From: Algorimicrobium sp002414705
Lineage (GTDB): Bacteria; Bacteroidota; Bacteroidia; Flavobacteriales; Flavobacteriaceae
Length of the DNA: 54,979 bases
NCBI GenBank assembly: GCA_963972425.1
Contig: CAXAUF010000015.1
Span: 1 to 54,979, forward strand
Direction: 5' to 3'
Part shown: piece after piece, positions 8,894 through 16,336 of the stretch
Layout: each line of letters begins with the position of its first letter
Position numbering within the stretch: the stretch's first letter is position 1
Position numbers and translations under genes: made by a program
The notes under the pieces: generated by a model
The model's database searches: none
What the model saw: the letters and a program-made list of their open reading frames with translations, nothing else
What the model was told of the DNA's origin: nothing

Positions 8894-9099
8894 AAAAACT
8901 TTTAGTACTTGTGCTATTTGGGAGTTTATTAAATTCTTGCGTAACCGTTAAAGAATATGATAAAGTCAATATTAATGATCCCGAAATGCTGCTTTCAGCC
9001 AAAAAAATAGAACGCTTTGAAACTAATTTTCAATTATACCGTGAAGCATCATCTGGCGCAAACGGTGGAAAAACAGGAGGCGGCTGTGGTTGTAATTAA
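8890..9099 (+). CDS. DUF4266 small lipoprotein with C-terminal GGGCGCN
   Basis: A 69-residue lipoprotein: signal peptide with lipobox LNSC (Cys17), leaving a mature chain of 53 residues. The body is charged (KEYDKVNINDPEMLLSAKKIERF), and the tail is a flexible glycine-rich segment ending GGGCGCN with Cys66 and Cys68. From memory the CGCN ending is the hallmark of the DUF4266 family. Just before it is EASSGANG (52-59), which resembles an ApbE flavinylation site except that Asn stands where the acceptor Ser/Thr should be. Coupled to apbE by ATGA overlap and separated from the DUF3570 gene by 1 base. Function unknown; the two cysteines could bind metal or cycle with the operon's thioredoxin. Confidence 0.85.
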   Translation: MKKLLVLVLFGSLLNSCVTVKEYDKVNINDPEMLLSAKKIERFETNFQLYREASSGANGGKTGGGCGCN

Positions 9100-9100
9100 T

Positions 9101-10390
9101 ATGAAAAAATTAATACCTATTTTCGTTTTCGTTTTAAGTTTAACAACTTTCGGACAATCCCAAAAAACGGATAGTTTATCCACGTATAAAAAACGCGTTT
9201 TAGAAACTACGGAAGTCGATTTTTTAATGAGTTATTATACCCAAGACGGAAATAATGCGGCTGTTTCTGGTGGTATAGGAACCGAGAAACTAACAGATAT
9301 TACACCAACATTTGTAGTTGCAATCCCCTTAAATAGTGATGATGTTTTAACTATTGATGCTGGAATTTCGGCTTATACTTCGGCTTCATCAAGTAATATT
9401 AACCCGTTTGATTCATCTAAACCAGCTAGTCCGTATTCAGACTCTTCCGGAGCATCGGCTTCAGATACTTGGGTTAATGGTAATTTTAGTTATGCGCACA
9501 GTTCGGACGATAGAAATAATATTGTTGAAGGACATTTGAGTGTTGCATCAGAATACGATTATTTTTCATTAGGTTTTGGAGGAAGCTATACGCGTCTATT
9601 TAATGAGAAAAATACCGAATTAAGCGTTAAAGCGAATGTGTTTTTAGATACCTGGAATCCGCAATATCCTATTGAATTGCGACCAGATTTTACAAACCCT
9701 AATATTGTAGGTACAGGGGTTTACAATCCTTTTAAATACGAAGCATTTACAGATGAATCTCGAAATTCATATAGCATATCGTTAAGCTTTTCTCAAATAC
9801 TATCGAAAAACTTTCAAGCGTCTGTATTTATAGATGTAGTTCAGCAAAATGGCTTATTATCAACACCACACCAACGTGTTTATTTTCAAGATCAACCAGA
9901 TTTTTTTATTGACGATTTTCAATTGGCTGATGATGTGGAGCGTTTACCAGACACGCGATTTAAAATACCAATTGGAGCACGCTTAAATTATTTTATTAAT
10001 GAGCGATTAACGGTACGAACCTATTATCGTTTTTATAATGATGATTGGGGAATAAATTCCCATACAGCAAGTATAGAATTACCTTTCAAAATATCTGATA
10101 AATTTACAGTATACCCACTATATCGTTACTATACACAAACGGCAGCCGATTATTTTGCGCCCTACGAAGCGCATCTATCCACGGAAACGTTTTATACATC
10201 CGATTATGATTTGTCTGAATTTAATAGCAGTCAGTATGGTTTCGGTTTTAATTATACAGATATTTTTGCCGGTGCACATATTTGGAAATTAGGATTAAAA
10301 AGTATCGACTTTCGCTATGGATATTACGATAGAAGTGATGGCATGCACGCACATATAGCATCGGTAGGGTTTAAGTTTTTGTTGGATTAG
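9101..10390 (+). CDS. DUF3570 outer-membrane protein, predicted flavoprotein
   Basis: A 429-residue exported protein with signal peptide 1-18 (ending TTFGQ) and a remainder rich in alternating beta strands with aromatic ends, ending VGFKFLLD, consistent with an outer-membrane beta-barrel of the DUF3570 family. A serine-rich loop (92-121) contains DSSGASAS at 114-121 (bases 9440-9463), which fits the ApbE acceptor pattern Dxx(S/T)GA(S/T), placing FMN on Ser119. As I recall, a 2021 genome survey of ApbE clusters named DUF3570 as a flavinylated family. The start at 9101 was chosen over upstream in-frame codons inside DUF4266 because the signal peptide begins there. Last gene of the operon; no clear terminator follows. 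Confidence 0.85.
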   Translation: MKKLIPIFVFVLSLTTFGQSQKTDSLSTYKKRVLETTEVDFLMSYYTQDGNNAAVSGGIGTEKLTDITPTFVVAIPLNSDDVLTIDAGISAYTSASSSNINPFDSSKPASPYSDSSGASASDTWVNGNFSYAHSSDDRNNIVEGHLSVASEYDYFSLGFGGSYTRLFNEKNTELSVKANVFLDTWNPQYPIELRPDFTNPNIVGTGVYNPFKYEAFTDESRNSYSISLSFSQILSKNFQASVFIDVVQQNGLLSTPHQRVYFQDQPDFFIDDFQLADDVERLPDTRFKIPIGARLNYFINERLTVRTYYRFYNDDWGINSHTASIELPFKISDKFTVYPLYRYYTQTAADYFAPYEAHLSTETFYTSDYDLSEFNSSQYGFGFNYTDIFAGAHIWKLGLKSIDFRYGYYDRSDGMHAHIASVGFKFLLD

Positions 10391-10662
10391 TCTAGTATGC
10401 TTGGTTAAATTAGCTTTAACGATTAACTTTATCTAATAACTTAATATATAGAAACTGGAGATAATTGTACTCAAAGCTCATTGTTTGTGCACAGTATACT
10501 CTGTTCTACTATGATAATTCTATCTAAACGTCTTGATTTCATTAGGGTTTAACCATATTTACTTTGTGTTTATGACCTATTAAATATAAATTAACGACAA
10601 CTTAAAACTATTTTCTTTATATATATTGTATATTTGCACGCAATTATAACTGTAATTGCAAC
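10391..10662. other. Intergenic region before guaB
   Basis: About 270 AT-rich bases with no plausible gene. It holds the guaB -7 box near its right end. I see no clear terminator for the DUF3570 operon and no recognised riboswitch. Confidence 0.5.
10629..10636 (+). promoter_or_regulatory. -7 box for guaB
   Basis: TATATTTG fits TANNTTTG and lies 26 bases before the guaB ATG. No TTG at the normal -33 distance. Confidence 0.5.
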
Positions 10663-12135
10663 ATGATAGCACACACCAACAAAATTTTAGGGGAAGGATT
10701 AACGTATGACGACGTTTTATTAGTTCCAGCATTCTCTGAAGTCCTACCTCGCGAAGTTAGTATTAAGTCCAAATTTTCAAGAAATATCACTTTAAATGTA
10801 CCCATTGTATCCGCAGCTATGGATACGGTAACCGAAAGTAAAATGGCTATTGCCATGGCACAAGAAGGCGGTATTGGTGTATTGCATAAAAATATGACTA
10901 TTGAAGCGCAAGCTTTTAAAGTGCGTAAAGTAAAGCGTGCAGAAAGTGGTATGATTATCGATCCCGTTACATTGCCATTAACAGCTATCGTTGGTGATGC
11001 CAAACAAAATATGGCAGAATATAGTATTGGTGGAATTCCAATAGTTGACGATCAAGGTATTTTAAAAGGGATTGTTACCAACCGTGATTTACGTTTTGAA
11101 AAAAATAACAACCGTCCAATAATAGAAGTTATGACTTCTGAAAATTTGGTTACAGCTGGAAAAGGCACTTCTTTACAAGATGCCGAAGGTATTCTTCAAG
11201 AAAATAAAATTGAAAAGCTTCCCGTAGTTGATGAAAACAATAAACTTATTGGATTAATTACGTTTCGTGATATTACCAAACTGACCCAAAAGCCAAACGC
11301 TAATAAAGATTCTTTTGGTCGTTTACGTGTTGCAGCCGCTATTGGTGTTACAGGTGATGCACTTGCAAGAGCAGAGGCATTAGTTGCTGCTGGTGTGGAT
11401 GCTATTATTATTGATACAGCTCATGGTCATACCAAAGGTGTTGTTACGGTTTTAAAAGAAGTAAAAGCTAAATTTCCACAGTTGGATGTGGTTGTTGGAA
11501 ATATTGCGACAGCAGAAGCCGCTAAATATTTAGTAGAAGCAGGAGCAGATGCCGTGAAAGTAGGAATTGGACCTGGTTCCATTTGTACAACACGTGTGGT
11601 TGCAGGTGTTGGTTTTCCACAGTTTTCAGCTGTTTTAGAAGTCGCAGCAGCCATTAAAGGTTCTGGTGTTCCCGTAATTGCAGATGGTGGCATTCGATAT
11701 ACTGGTGATATTCCAAAAGCACTTGCAGCTGGAGCAGATTCCGTTATGTTAGGATCGCTTTTAGCAGGAACTAAAGAATCGCCAGGCGAAACCATAATTT
11801 ATGAAGGTCGAAAATTTAAGTCATATCGTGGAATGGGTTCTGTGGAAGCCATGAAACAAGGTAGTAAAGACCGGTATTTCCAAGATGTTGAAGATGATAT
11901 TAAAAAATTAGTACCAGAAGGCATTGTAGGACGTGTGCCTTATAAAGGTGAATTGAATGAAAGTATTCATCAATTTGTTGGAGGTTTACGTGCTGGAATG
12001 GGTTATTGTGGCGCTAAAGATGTGGAATCTTTAAAAGAAACAGGACGTTTTGTGAAAATTACCGCTTCTGGAATTAATGAAAGCCATCCACATGATGTAA
12101 CCATTACCAAAGAGTCTCCAAATTACTCACGATAA
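10663..12135 (+). CDS. guaB: IMP dehydrogenase
   Basis: Cytosolic NAD-dependent oxidation of IMP to XMP, the committed step to GMP. 490 residues: TIM barrel interrupted by a CBS pair (about 100-210). The catalytic loop GPGSICTTR contains Cys308; upstream are DTAHGH (251-256) and downstream IADGGIRYTGDIPKAL, then AGADSVMLGSLLAG, all family signatures. The C-terminal part with YRGMGS and the flap region is complete. Monocistronic, with its own -7 box and a strong downstream hairpin. Very secure. Confidence 0.98.
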   Translation: MIAHTNKILGEGLTYDDVLLVPAFSEVLPREVSIKSKFSRNITLNVPIVSAAMDTVTESKMAIAMAQEGGIGVLHKNMTIEAQAFKVRKVKRAESGMIIDPVTLPLTAIVGDAKQNMAEYSIGGIPIVDDQGILKGIVTNRDLRFEKNNNRPIIEVMTSENLVTAGKGTSLQDAEGILQENKIEKLPVVDENNKLIGLITFRDITKLTQKPNANKDSFGRLRVAAAIGVTGDALARAEALVAAGVDAIIIDTAHGHTKGVVTVLKEVKAKFPQLDVVVGNIATAEAAKYLVEAGADAVKVGIGPGSICTTRVVAGVGFPQFSAVLEVAAAIKGSGVPVIADGGIRYTGDIPKALAAGADSVMLGSLLAGTKESPGETIIYEGRKFKSYRGMGSVEAMKQGSKDRYFQDVEDDIKKLVPEGIVGRVPYKGELNESIHQFVGGLRAGMGYCGAKDVESLKETGRFVKITASGINESHPHDVTITKESPNYSR

Positions 12136-12186
12136 ATATGTTATCAATTATTTAAGTTTAATTAAATAGTAACATATTCAAAAAAT

Positions 12187-12235
12187 AACGACTAAACGCT
12201 TATGTATATATAACATAATGGTTTAGTCGTTTTTT
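12187..12235 (+). terminator. Terminator after guaB
   Basis: Long hairpin: outer arms AACGACTAAAC (12187-12197) and GTTTAGTCGTT, with an inner TTATGT/ACATAA stem, then a T-run. The right arm and T-run overlap the last codons of the minus-strand DUF3784 gene (ending 12223). Confidence 0.75.
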
Positions 12236-12540
12236 GATTTATTTTTATAAGCCCTGGAATTTGCTTTAATCAAAAGATAGGGTAAACCAATAACAACGGC
12301 TAACATCGTAGCGTAAAACCCTATTTGTTCATTGTCTAGCCATTTAGAGAGTCCATAACCAACAACTATTATAGCTGCCATTACATACATAACATTGGCA
12401 AATAATGCGGCTATTTTTTCTATGTTGAAGTTTGCTTTTTCCTCTTCTGGCATGGTGTTATAACCCGCAATTAAATTGTAAAATTTAAACGTCTTAATCA
12501 ATATGGCACAGACCACTAATATGAGAGCTGTTATAATCAT
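12223..12540 (-). CDS. DUF3784 family membrane protein
   Basis: A 105-residue inner-membrane protein with three hydrophobic segments (about 1-16, 46-63, 74-91). The cytoplasmic piece between the first two, IAGYNTMPEEEKANFNIEK (24-42), is the DUF3784 signature. No function is known. Its ATG overlaps the stop of the 80-residue gene upstream in an ATGA, so the pair is translationally coupled. Its 3' end lies inside the guaB terminator. Confidence 0.75.
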   Translation of the reverse strand: MIITALILVVCAILIKTFKFYNLIAGYNTMPEEEKANFNIEKIAALFANVMYVMAAIIVVGYGLSKWLDNEQIGFYATMLAVVIGLPYLLIKANSRAYKNKSKND

Positions 12541-12779
12541 AATGTTTCGGTGTAAACTTGACCACGATGTGGTTTTAAGGCATCACGAATGGGTTTCATA
12601 ATGTTTTCTGGAACCACCAAGTAAGCAATGGCATGCATATCATTCTCGGCATTAAATCCTGTTATTTTTAAATCTAATTGTTCTCTTTGAATATACTCCT
12701 TCAAATGAATTTCATGATGTTCCGCAATTTTCAAGGCATCTGGACCTCTAAAATCCCAAATTAATTTTAAATCTCTCAT
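12537..12779 (-). CDS. Conserved hypothetical protein, 80 residues
   Basis: I do not recognise a named family. The protein is small, soluble and has no signal peptide. It begins MRDLKLIWDFRGPDALKIAEHH and is histidine-rich early on (H21, H22, H25), with an alpha/beta-like pattern and a C-terminal PHRGQVYTETL. It is coupled by ATGA overlap to a DUF3784 membrane protein and lies 46 bases downstream of the M48 protease gene on the same strand, so the three may share a transcript. Codon use resembles the neighbours, which supports a real gene. Confidence 0.65.
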   Translation of the reverse strand: MRDLKLIWDFRGPDALKIAEHHEIHLKEYIQREQLDLKITGFNAENDMHAIAYLVVPENIMKPIRDALKPHRGQVYTETL

Positions 12780-12825
12780 GTTGTAACTTTAGATTAAATC
12801 GTACTTTAAATATAGTTGATTTTGT

Positions 12826-14058
12826 TTAAGACTTCAAATTTTTCATACGTTGCAGAAGGGTTGGATGCGAATAATGCATAAACACATAGGCTTTATGTGG
12901 TGTTAAATTGCTCAAGCTATTTTTAGATAATTTTTTAAGCGACGTAATTAAAGGCTCGGCAGCATAGGTGTTTTTGGCATAATTATCAGCTTGGTATTCA
13001 AATTTTCTGGAAAACCAATTCATAATTAATCCTGTAATTTCGGAAATCGGACTATACAGCAATCCAAAGGCAATTAATCCAACATGAAAACTTGGTGTTT
13101 CAACACCTAATGCATTTGATAATAGCGGGTTTGAAATAAAAACGGATAAAACATAAAGTGTTAATCCTGTTAGTAGAATGGATGTTACCAAATTAAAAAT
13201 AATATGTTTCTTTTTATAATGTCCGACTTCATGCGCTAAAACAGCTACAATTTCTTCATCCTCTAAATCATTTATTAAAGTATCATAAAGTGTTACACGT
13301 TTTTCACTACCAAAACCAGAAAAATAGGCATTAGCTTTGGTGCTTCGTTTGGAGCCATCAATCACAAAAATTTTATCTAAAGTGAAACCGACTGTTTTTG
13401 CATAAGCGGCAATTTTATTACGAAGTTCACCATCTTCTAAAGGTGTTTGTTTATTGAATAAAGGCACAATTAAGCGCGCGTAAAACATATTCATAAAAAT
13501 GGTAAATATTGTAATAAGAGCCCAAGCATAGAGCCAAAAAGAATTGCCTGTAGCTTGGTAAAACCAAATGATTAATGCTAAAATGCCACCACCTAATATA
13601 GCCATCATGAGCCAGCCTTTTAATTTATCTAGTAAAAAAGTACCTTTAGTGGTTTTGTTAAATCCAAATCTTTCTTCAATTACAAAAGTTTGGTAATAGG
13701 CGAAAGGTGTGGTAAGAATATCACTACCAATCATTATAATCCCGAAGAATATCAAGGCTATTACAATAGGATTCTCGGAATAGCTTCGTGCCATAGTATC
13801 AACATATTCAAAACCATCAAAAAATAGAAATGCTAAAGTGAGTACAATTGAAAATGTAGATGTTAAAACACCGAACTTGTAATTGGTCTTTTTATAGTCC
13901 TGTGATTTTTCATATTCAGCGTTTTCATAAACATCTTTAAGTTCTTCAGGAATCCGATCGTTGTAGTGTTTGGCATTTAACGCGTCGAGCATTTTACCAA
14001 CTATAAAATTGATTATAATTATGGCAATGATTATGTAAAATAGGGTAGTTGAAGTCAT
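12826..14058 (-). CDS. M48 family membrane metalloprotease (Ste24/CAAX protease 1-like)
   Basis: Zinc endopeptidase embedded in the inner membrane, 410 residues with about seven hydrophobic segments, like the yeast Ste24 fold. The zinc site is HEVGH at 276-280 in VLAHEVGHYKKKH, with the third ligand Glu354 in KFEYQADNYA. GSKRSTKANAYFSGFG (235-250) is the family block before the active site. Bacteria lack prenylated CAAX proteins, so the likely role is membrane-protein quality control (inference). A 60-base palindromic repeat lies in its 5' region. Confidence 0.9.
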   Translation of the reverse strand: MTSTTLFYIIIAIIIINFIVGKMLDALNAKHYNDRIPEELKDVYENAEYEKSQDYKKTNYKFGVLTSTFSIVLTLAFLFFDGFEYVDTMARSYSENPIVIALIFFGIIMIGSDILTTPFAYYQTFVIEERFGFNKTTKGTFLLDKLKGWLMMAILGGGILALIIWFYQATGNSFWLYAWALITIFTIFMNMFYARLIVPLFNKQTPLEDGELRNKIAAYAKTVGFTLDKIFVIDGSKRSTKANAYFSGFGSEKRVTLYDTLINDLEDEEIVAVLAHEVGHYKKKHIIFNLVTSILLTGLTLYVLSVFISNPLLSNALGVETPSFHVGLIAFGLLYSPISEITGLIMNWFSRKFEYQADNYAKNTYAAEPLITSLKKLSKNSLSNLTPHKAYVFMHYSHPTLLQRMKNLKS

Positions 14059-14090
14059 TTAAATTGTGTGTTTCTACAAAAATGGAATTT

Positions 14091-14150
14091 GTCATTTCGA
14101 GTAAAAGTAATCTCGTATTATTGAGATTTCTCACCGATTATCGGAATGAC
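14091..14150. repeat. 60-base imperfect palindrome (REP-like intergenic repeat)
   Basis: Outer arms GTCATTTCGA (14091-14100) and TCGGAATGAC (14141-14150) pair with one mismatch; inner arms AATCTC (14109-14114) and GAGATT (14123-14128) form a second stem. The GTCATTCCGA...GAGATTTCTC composition is reminiscent of dispersed intergenic repeats of flavobacterial genomes. Only one copy is in this window. Confidence 0.6.
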
Positions 14151-14153
14151 GGG

Positions 14154-14951
14154 TTATTTGAAATTTCGTTGTCTTTTTGCTTCAAAAATAAGAATTCCAG
14201 CAGCTACAGATACGTTCATGGAATCTATTTCGCCTTGCATAGGGATAATAATGTTTTGTGTTGCAGCATCTCGCCATTCTTGGCTTAATCCCGTAGCTTC
14301 GGTTCCAACAACTAAAGCGGTTGGTTTGGTATAATCTTGCGTATGATAATTAACAGAAGCTTGCAAAGCTGCACAATAAATATGAATCTGTTTGTCTTTT
14401 AAAAATGTAATAATTTCACAGGTAGAACCTGTGGCAATCTGGTTGGTAAAAACACAACCAACACTGGACCGTATAATATTCGGGTTGTATAAATCTGTTT
14501 TTGGATTGGCAATAATTACCAAATCCACATGGGCTGCATCGGCAGTTCGTAATAATGCACCAATATTTCCTGGTTTTTCAGGTGCTTCAGCAACGAGAAT
14601 TAAAGGATTTTCAGTTTTTAGGATTACAGATTCTAAAATATGTTCTTTTATTTTTGCTACAGCCAAAACACCTTCAGTTGTATCACGATGCGCTAATTTT
14701 TGATACACGTCTTTGGAGACTTCAATAAACGAGACGGATCCTTTACATACCTGTTCCACGTCTTGTTTAGACATGAGTTCTGGATAAAACAAAATGGTTT
14801 CAATTTCATATCCACCTTTCAGTGCTAACGCGATTTCCCGAGCACCTTCAATTAAAAATAATCCAGACTTTTTACGTGCTCTAGATTTTTCTTTTAAAAG
14901 CACCAATTCCTTAATGTAGGAATTTTGTGTACTGCTTATTTGCTTTATCAT
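14154..14951 (-). CDS. SpoU/TrmH-family RNA 2'-O-methyltransferase
   Basis: SAM-dependent knotted (SPOUT) methyltransferase that modifies ribose in rRNA or tRNA; 265 residues. N-terminal RNA-binding domain (1-105, with KSRARKKSGLFLIEGAREIALAL). The three SpoU motifs follow: PGNIGALLRTADAA, then NIIRSSVGCVFTN, then VVGTEATGLS with IIIPMQGEIDSMNVSVAAGI. The exact target (RlmB-like 23S site or other) cannot be read from sequence. Probably monocistronic or leading into the M48 gene. Confidence 0.9.
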   Translation of the reverse strand: MIKQISSTQNSYIKELVLLKEKSRARKKSGLFLIEGAREIALALKGGYEIETILFYPELMSKQDVEQVCKGSVSFIEVSKDVYQKLAHRDTTEGVLAVAKIKEHILESVILKTENPLILVAEAPEKPGNIGALLRTADAAHVDLVIIANPKTDLYNPNIIRSSVGCVFTNQIATGSTCEIITFLKDKQIHIYCAALQASVNYHTQDYTKPTALVVGTEATGLSQEWRDAATQNIIIPMQGEIDSMNVSVAAGILIFEAKRQRNFK

Positions 14952-14984
14952 ATTTGCAAAAATACTTATTTTATAAACTTTAAT

Positions 14985-15016
14985 AAAAAAAAACGAGCCT
15001 ATTAAAGACTCGTTTT
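14985..15016 (-). terminator. Terminator after the amidohydrolase pair
   Basis: Arms AAAACGAG (14990-14997) and CTCGTTTT (15009-15016), loop 11 bases, with a U-run on the minus strand, just past the amidohydrolase stop at 15022. Confidence 0.75.
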
Positions 15017-15021
15017 ATTAT

Positions 15022-16317
15022 TTACTGATTCTTGTATTTTTCAGAGTAACGCCTCCACAATTCTGTTTGGTGGCTTTCCAAACTAATTTGTCGACCTTGA
15101 ATAAAAGCTTCGGTTAAAATATTGGTTCGCATATCCAACGCGTCACCTTCACTTATAAAGAGTGTGGCATCTTTACCAACTTCTAACGTGCCTACAAAAG
15201 CATCAATACCAAGAATTTTAGCGTTGTTAGATGTAATTAGTTTTAATGCATCCTCTTTGTCCATACCATAGGCTGCACAAGTTCCAGCATAGAAAGGTAA
15301 ATTACGTGTTTGGAAGTTTTCAGCATTTCCAACTTGAATTCCAATAAGTACACCTGCGTCATGCATTTGCTTGGCTAACTTATAGGGCATATCATAATCT
15401 TGATCATCGTTTGCTGGCAAGCTATGTGGATTATTTATTAAAACAGGCACATTGTACTGCTTTAATAAATCAGTTACTTTATGAGCTTCTGCTCCGCCAA
15501 CAATAACAAGTTGTTCAATATTATTGTCTTTTGCAAAATAAATAGCATCCGTAATGCCTTTTTCATCATTTACATGAACAAATAATTTTTGCTTACCATT
15601 ATATAATCCTTGCATAGCTTCAAACGGTAAGTTTATTGGTTTTTTGTCCCCTTTTAAATAGGCTTTACTATCGTTAATAAATGCGGTAACCTCATTTATT
15701 TGTTCAGCATAATCCTTGTTAGGCTTTAAGCCAGCTGGTTCTCCTAACCACCAACGTCCTCTAGAAAAAGCACTTGGCCAATTAAGGTGAATAGCGTCAT
15801 CCGTTTTAATAGCTGCATCTTCCCAATTCCAAGCATCTAATTGAACTATAGATGAGGTTCCAGAAATGCGTCCACCTTTAGGGGATACTTGTGCCATTAA
15901 CACACCATTTGGTCGCATAGATTCTACCACTTTAGATTCTGTGTTATAAGCAATTAAACTGCGTACATGTGGAATCATAAAACCAACCTCGTCTTGATCA
16001 TCGGAAGCTCTTACCGCATCAACTTCCACCAATCCTAATGCTGAATTTGCTGCAATAAATCCCGGATACACATGTTTGCCTTTAGCATCGATAACGGTCA
16101 TGCCAGGCGTATTGGTATTTGTGGTATTCACGGATGTGATTTTTCCGTTTTCAAAAACTATCACAGAATTTTCAATTACTTGACCATTTCCAATGTGAGC
16201 AGTTGCACCAACAATAGCAATGGGTTTTGTTTGTTTGGATCCTGGTGTTTGTTGCGCGAATGAGAAACTTCCCATGAATAACGCAATAAAAAGGATGTAT
16301 ATATTAAAATGTTTCAT
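15022..16317 (-). CDS. Secreted amidohydrolase-like protein lacking the HxH metal motif
   Basis: 431 residues with signal peptide 1-21 (ending SFSFAQ) and the amidohydrolase composite fold: N-terminal beta-sandwich strands with ENGKITSVN, GKHVYPGF at 80-87, and the C-terminal ALKLITSNNAKILGIDAFVG plus VGKDATLFISEGD. Where active members have G-F-x-D-x-H-x-H, this one reads GFIAANSALG (86-95), so two metal ligands are missing. It probably is catalytically inactive or has a non-hydrolytic role. The ATG at 16317 begins the signal peptide; a longer reading to 16365 would overlap the upstream gene. It lies 19 bases after the 993-residue amidohydrolase gene. Confidence 0.82.
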   Translation of the reverse strand: MKHFNIYILFIALFMGSFSFAQQTPGSKQTKPIAIVGATAHIGNGQVIENSVIVFENGKITSVNTTNTNTPGMTVIDAKGKHVYPGFIAANSALGLVEVDAVRASDDQDEVGFMIPHVRSLIAYNTESKVVESMRPNGVLMAQVSPKGGRISGTSSIVQLDAWNWEDAAIKTDDAIHLNWPSAFSRGRWWLGEPAGLKPNKDYAEQINEVTAFINDSKAYLKGDKKPINLPFEAMQGLYNGKQKLFVHVNDEKGITDAIYFAKDNNIEQLVIVGGAEAHKVTDLLKQYNVPVLINNPHSLPANDDQDYDMPYKLAKQMHDAGVLIGIQVGNAENFQTRNLPFYAGTCAAYGMDKEDALKLITSNNAKILGIDAFVGTLEVGKDATLFISEGDALDMRTNILTEAFIQGRQISLESHQTELWRRYSEKYKNQ

Positions 16318-16336
16318 CTTATTTTCTTTTAAAATA

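Noticed and set aside
9017..9100. Upstream extension of the DUF3570 gene into DUF4266
   Set aside because: The added residues precede a clean signal peptide that begins at 9101, so the longer form would spoil export.
11427..11795. 122-codon minus-strand reading inside guaB
   Set aside because: Lies wholly within the catalytic core of guaB and is Pro/Ala/Thr-rich as expected for an antisense shadow.
14392..14703. 103-codon plus-strand reading opposite the SpoU methyltransferase
   Set aside because: Antisense shadow of a gene with clear catalytic motifs; its translation is not family-like.
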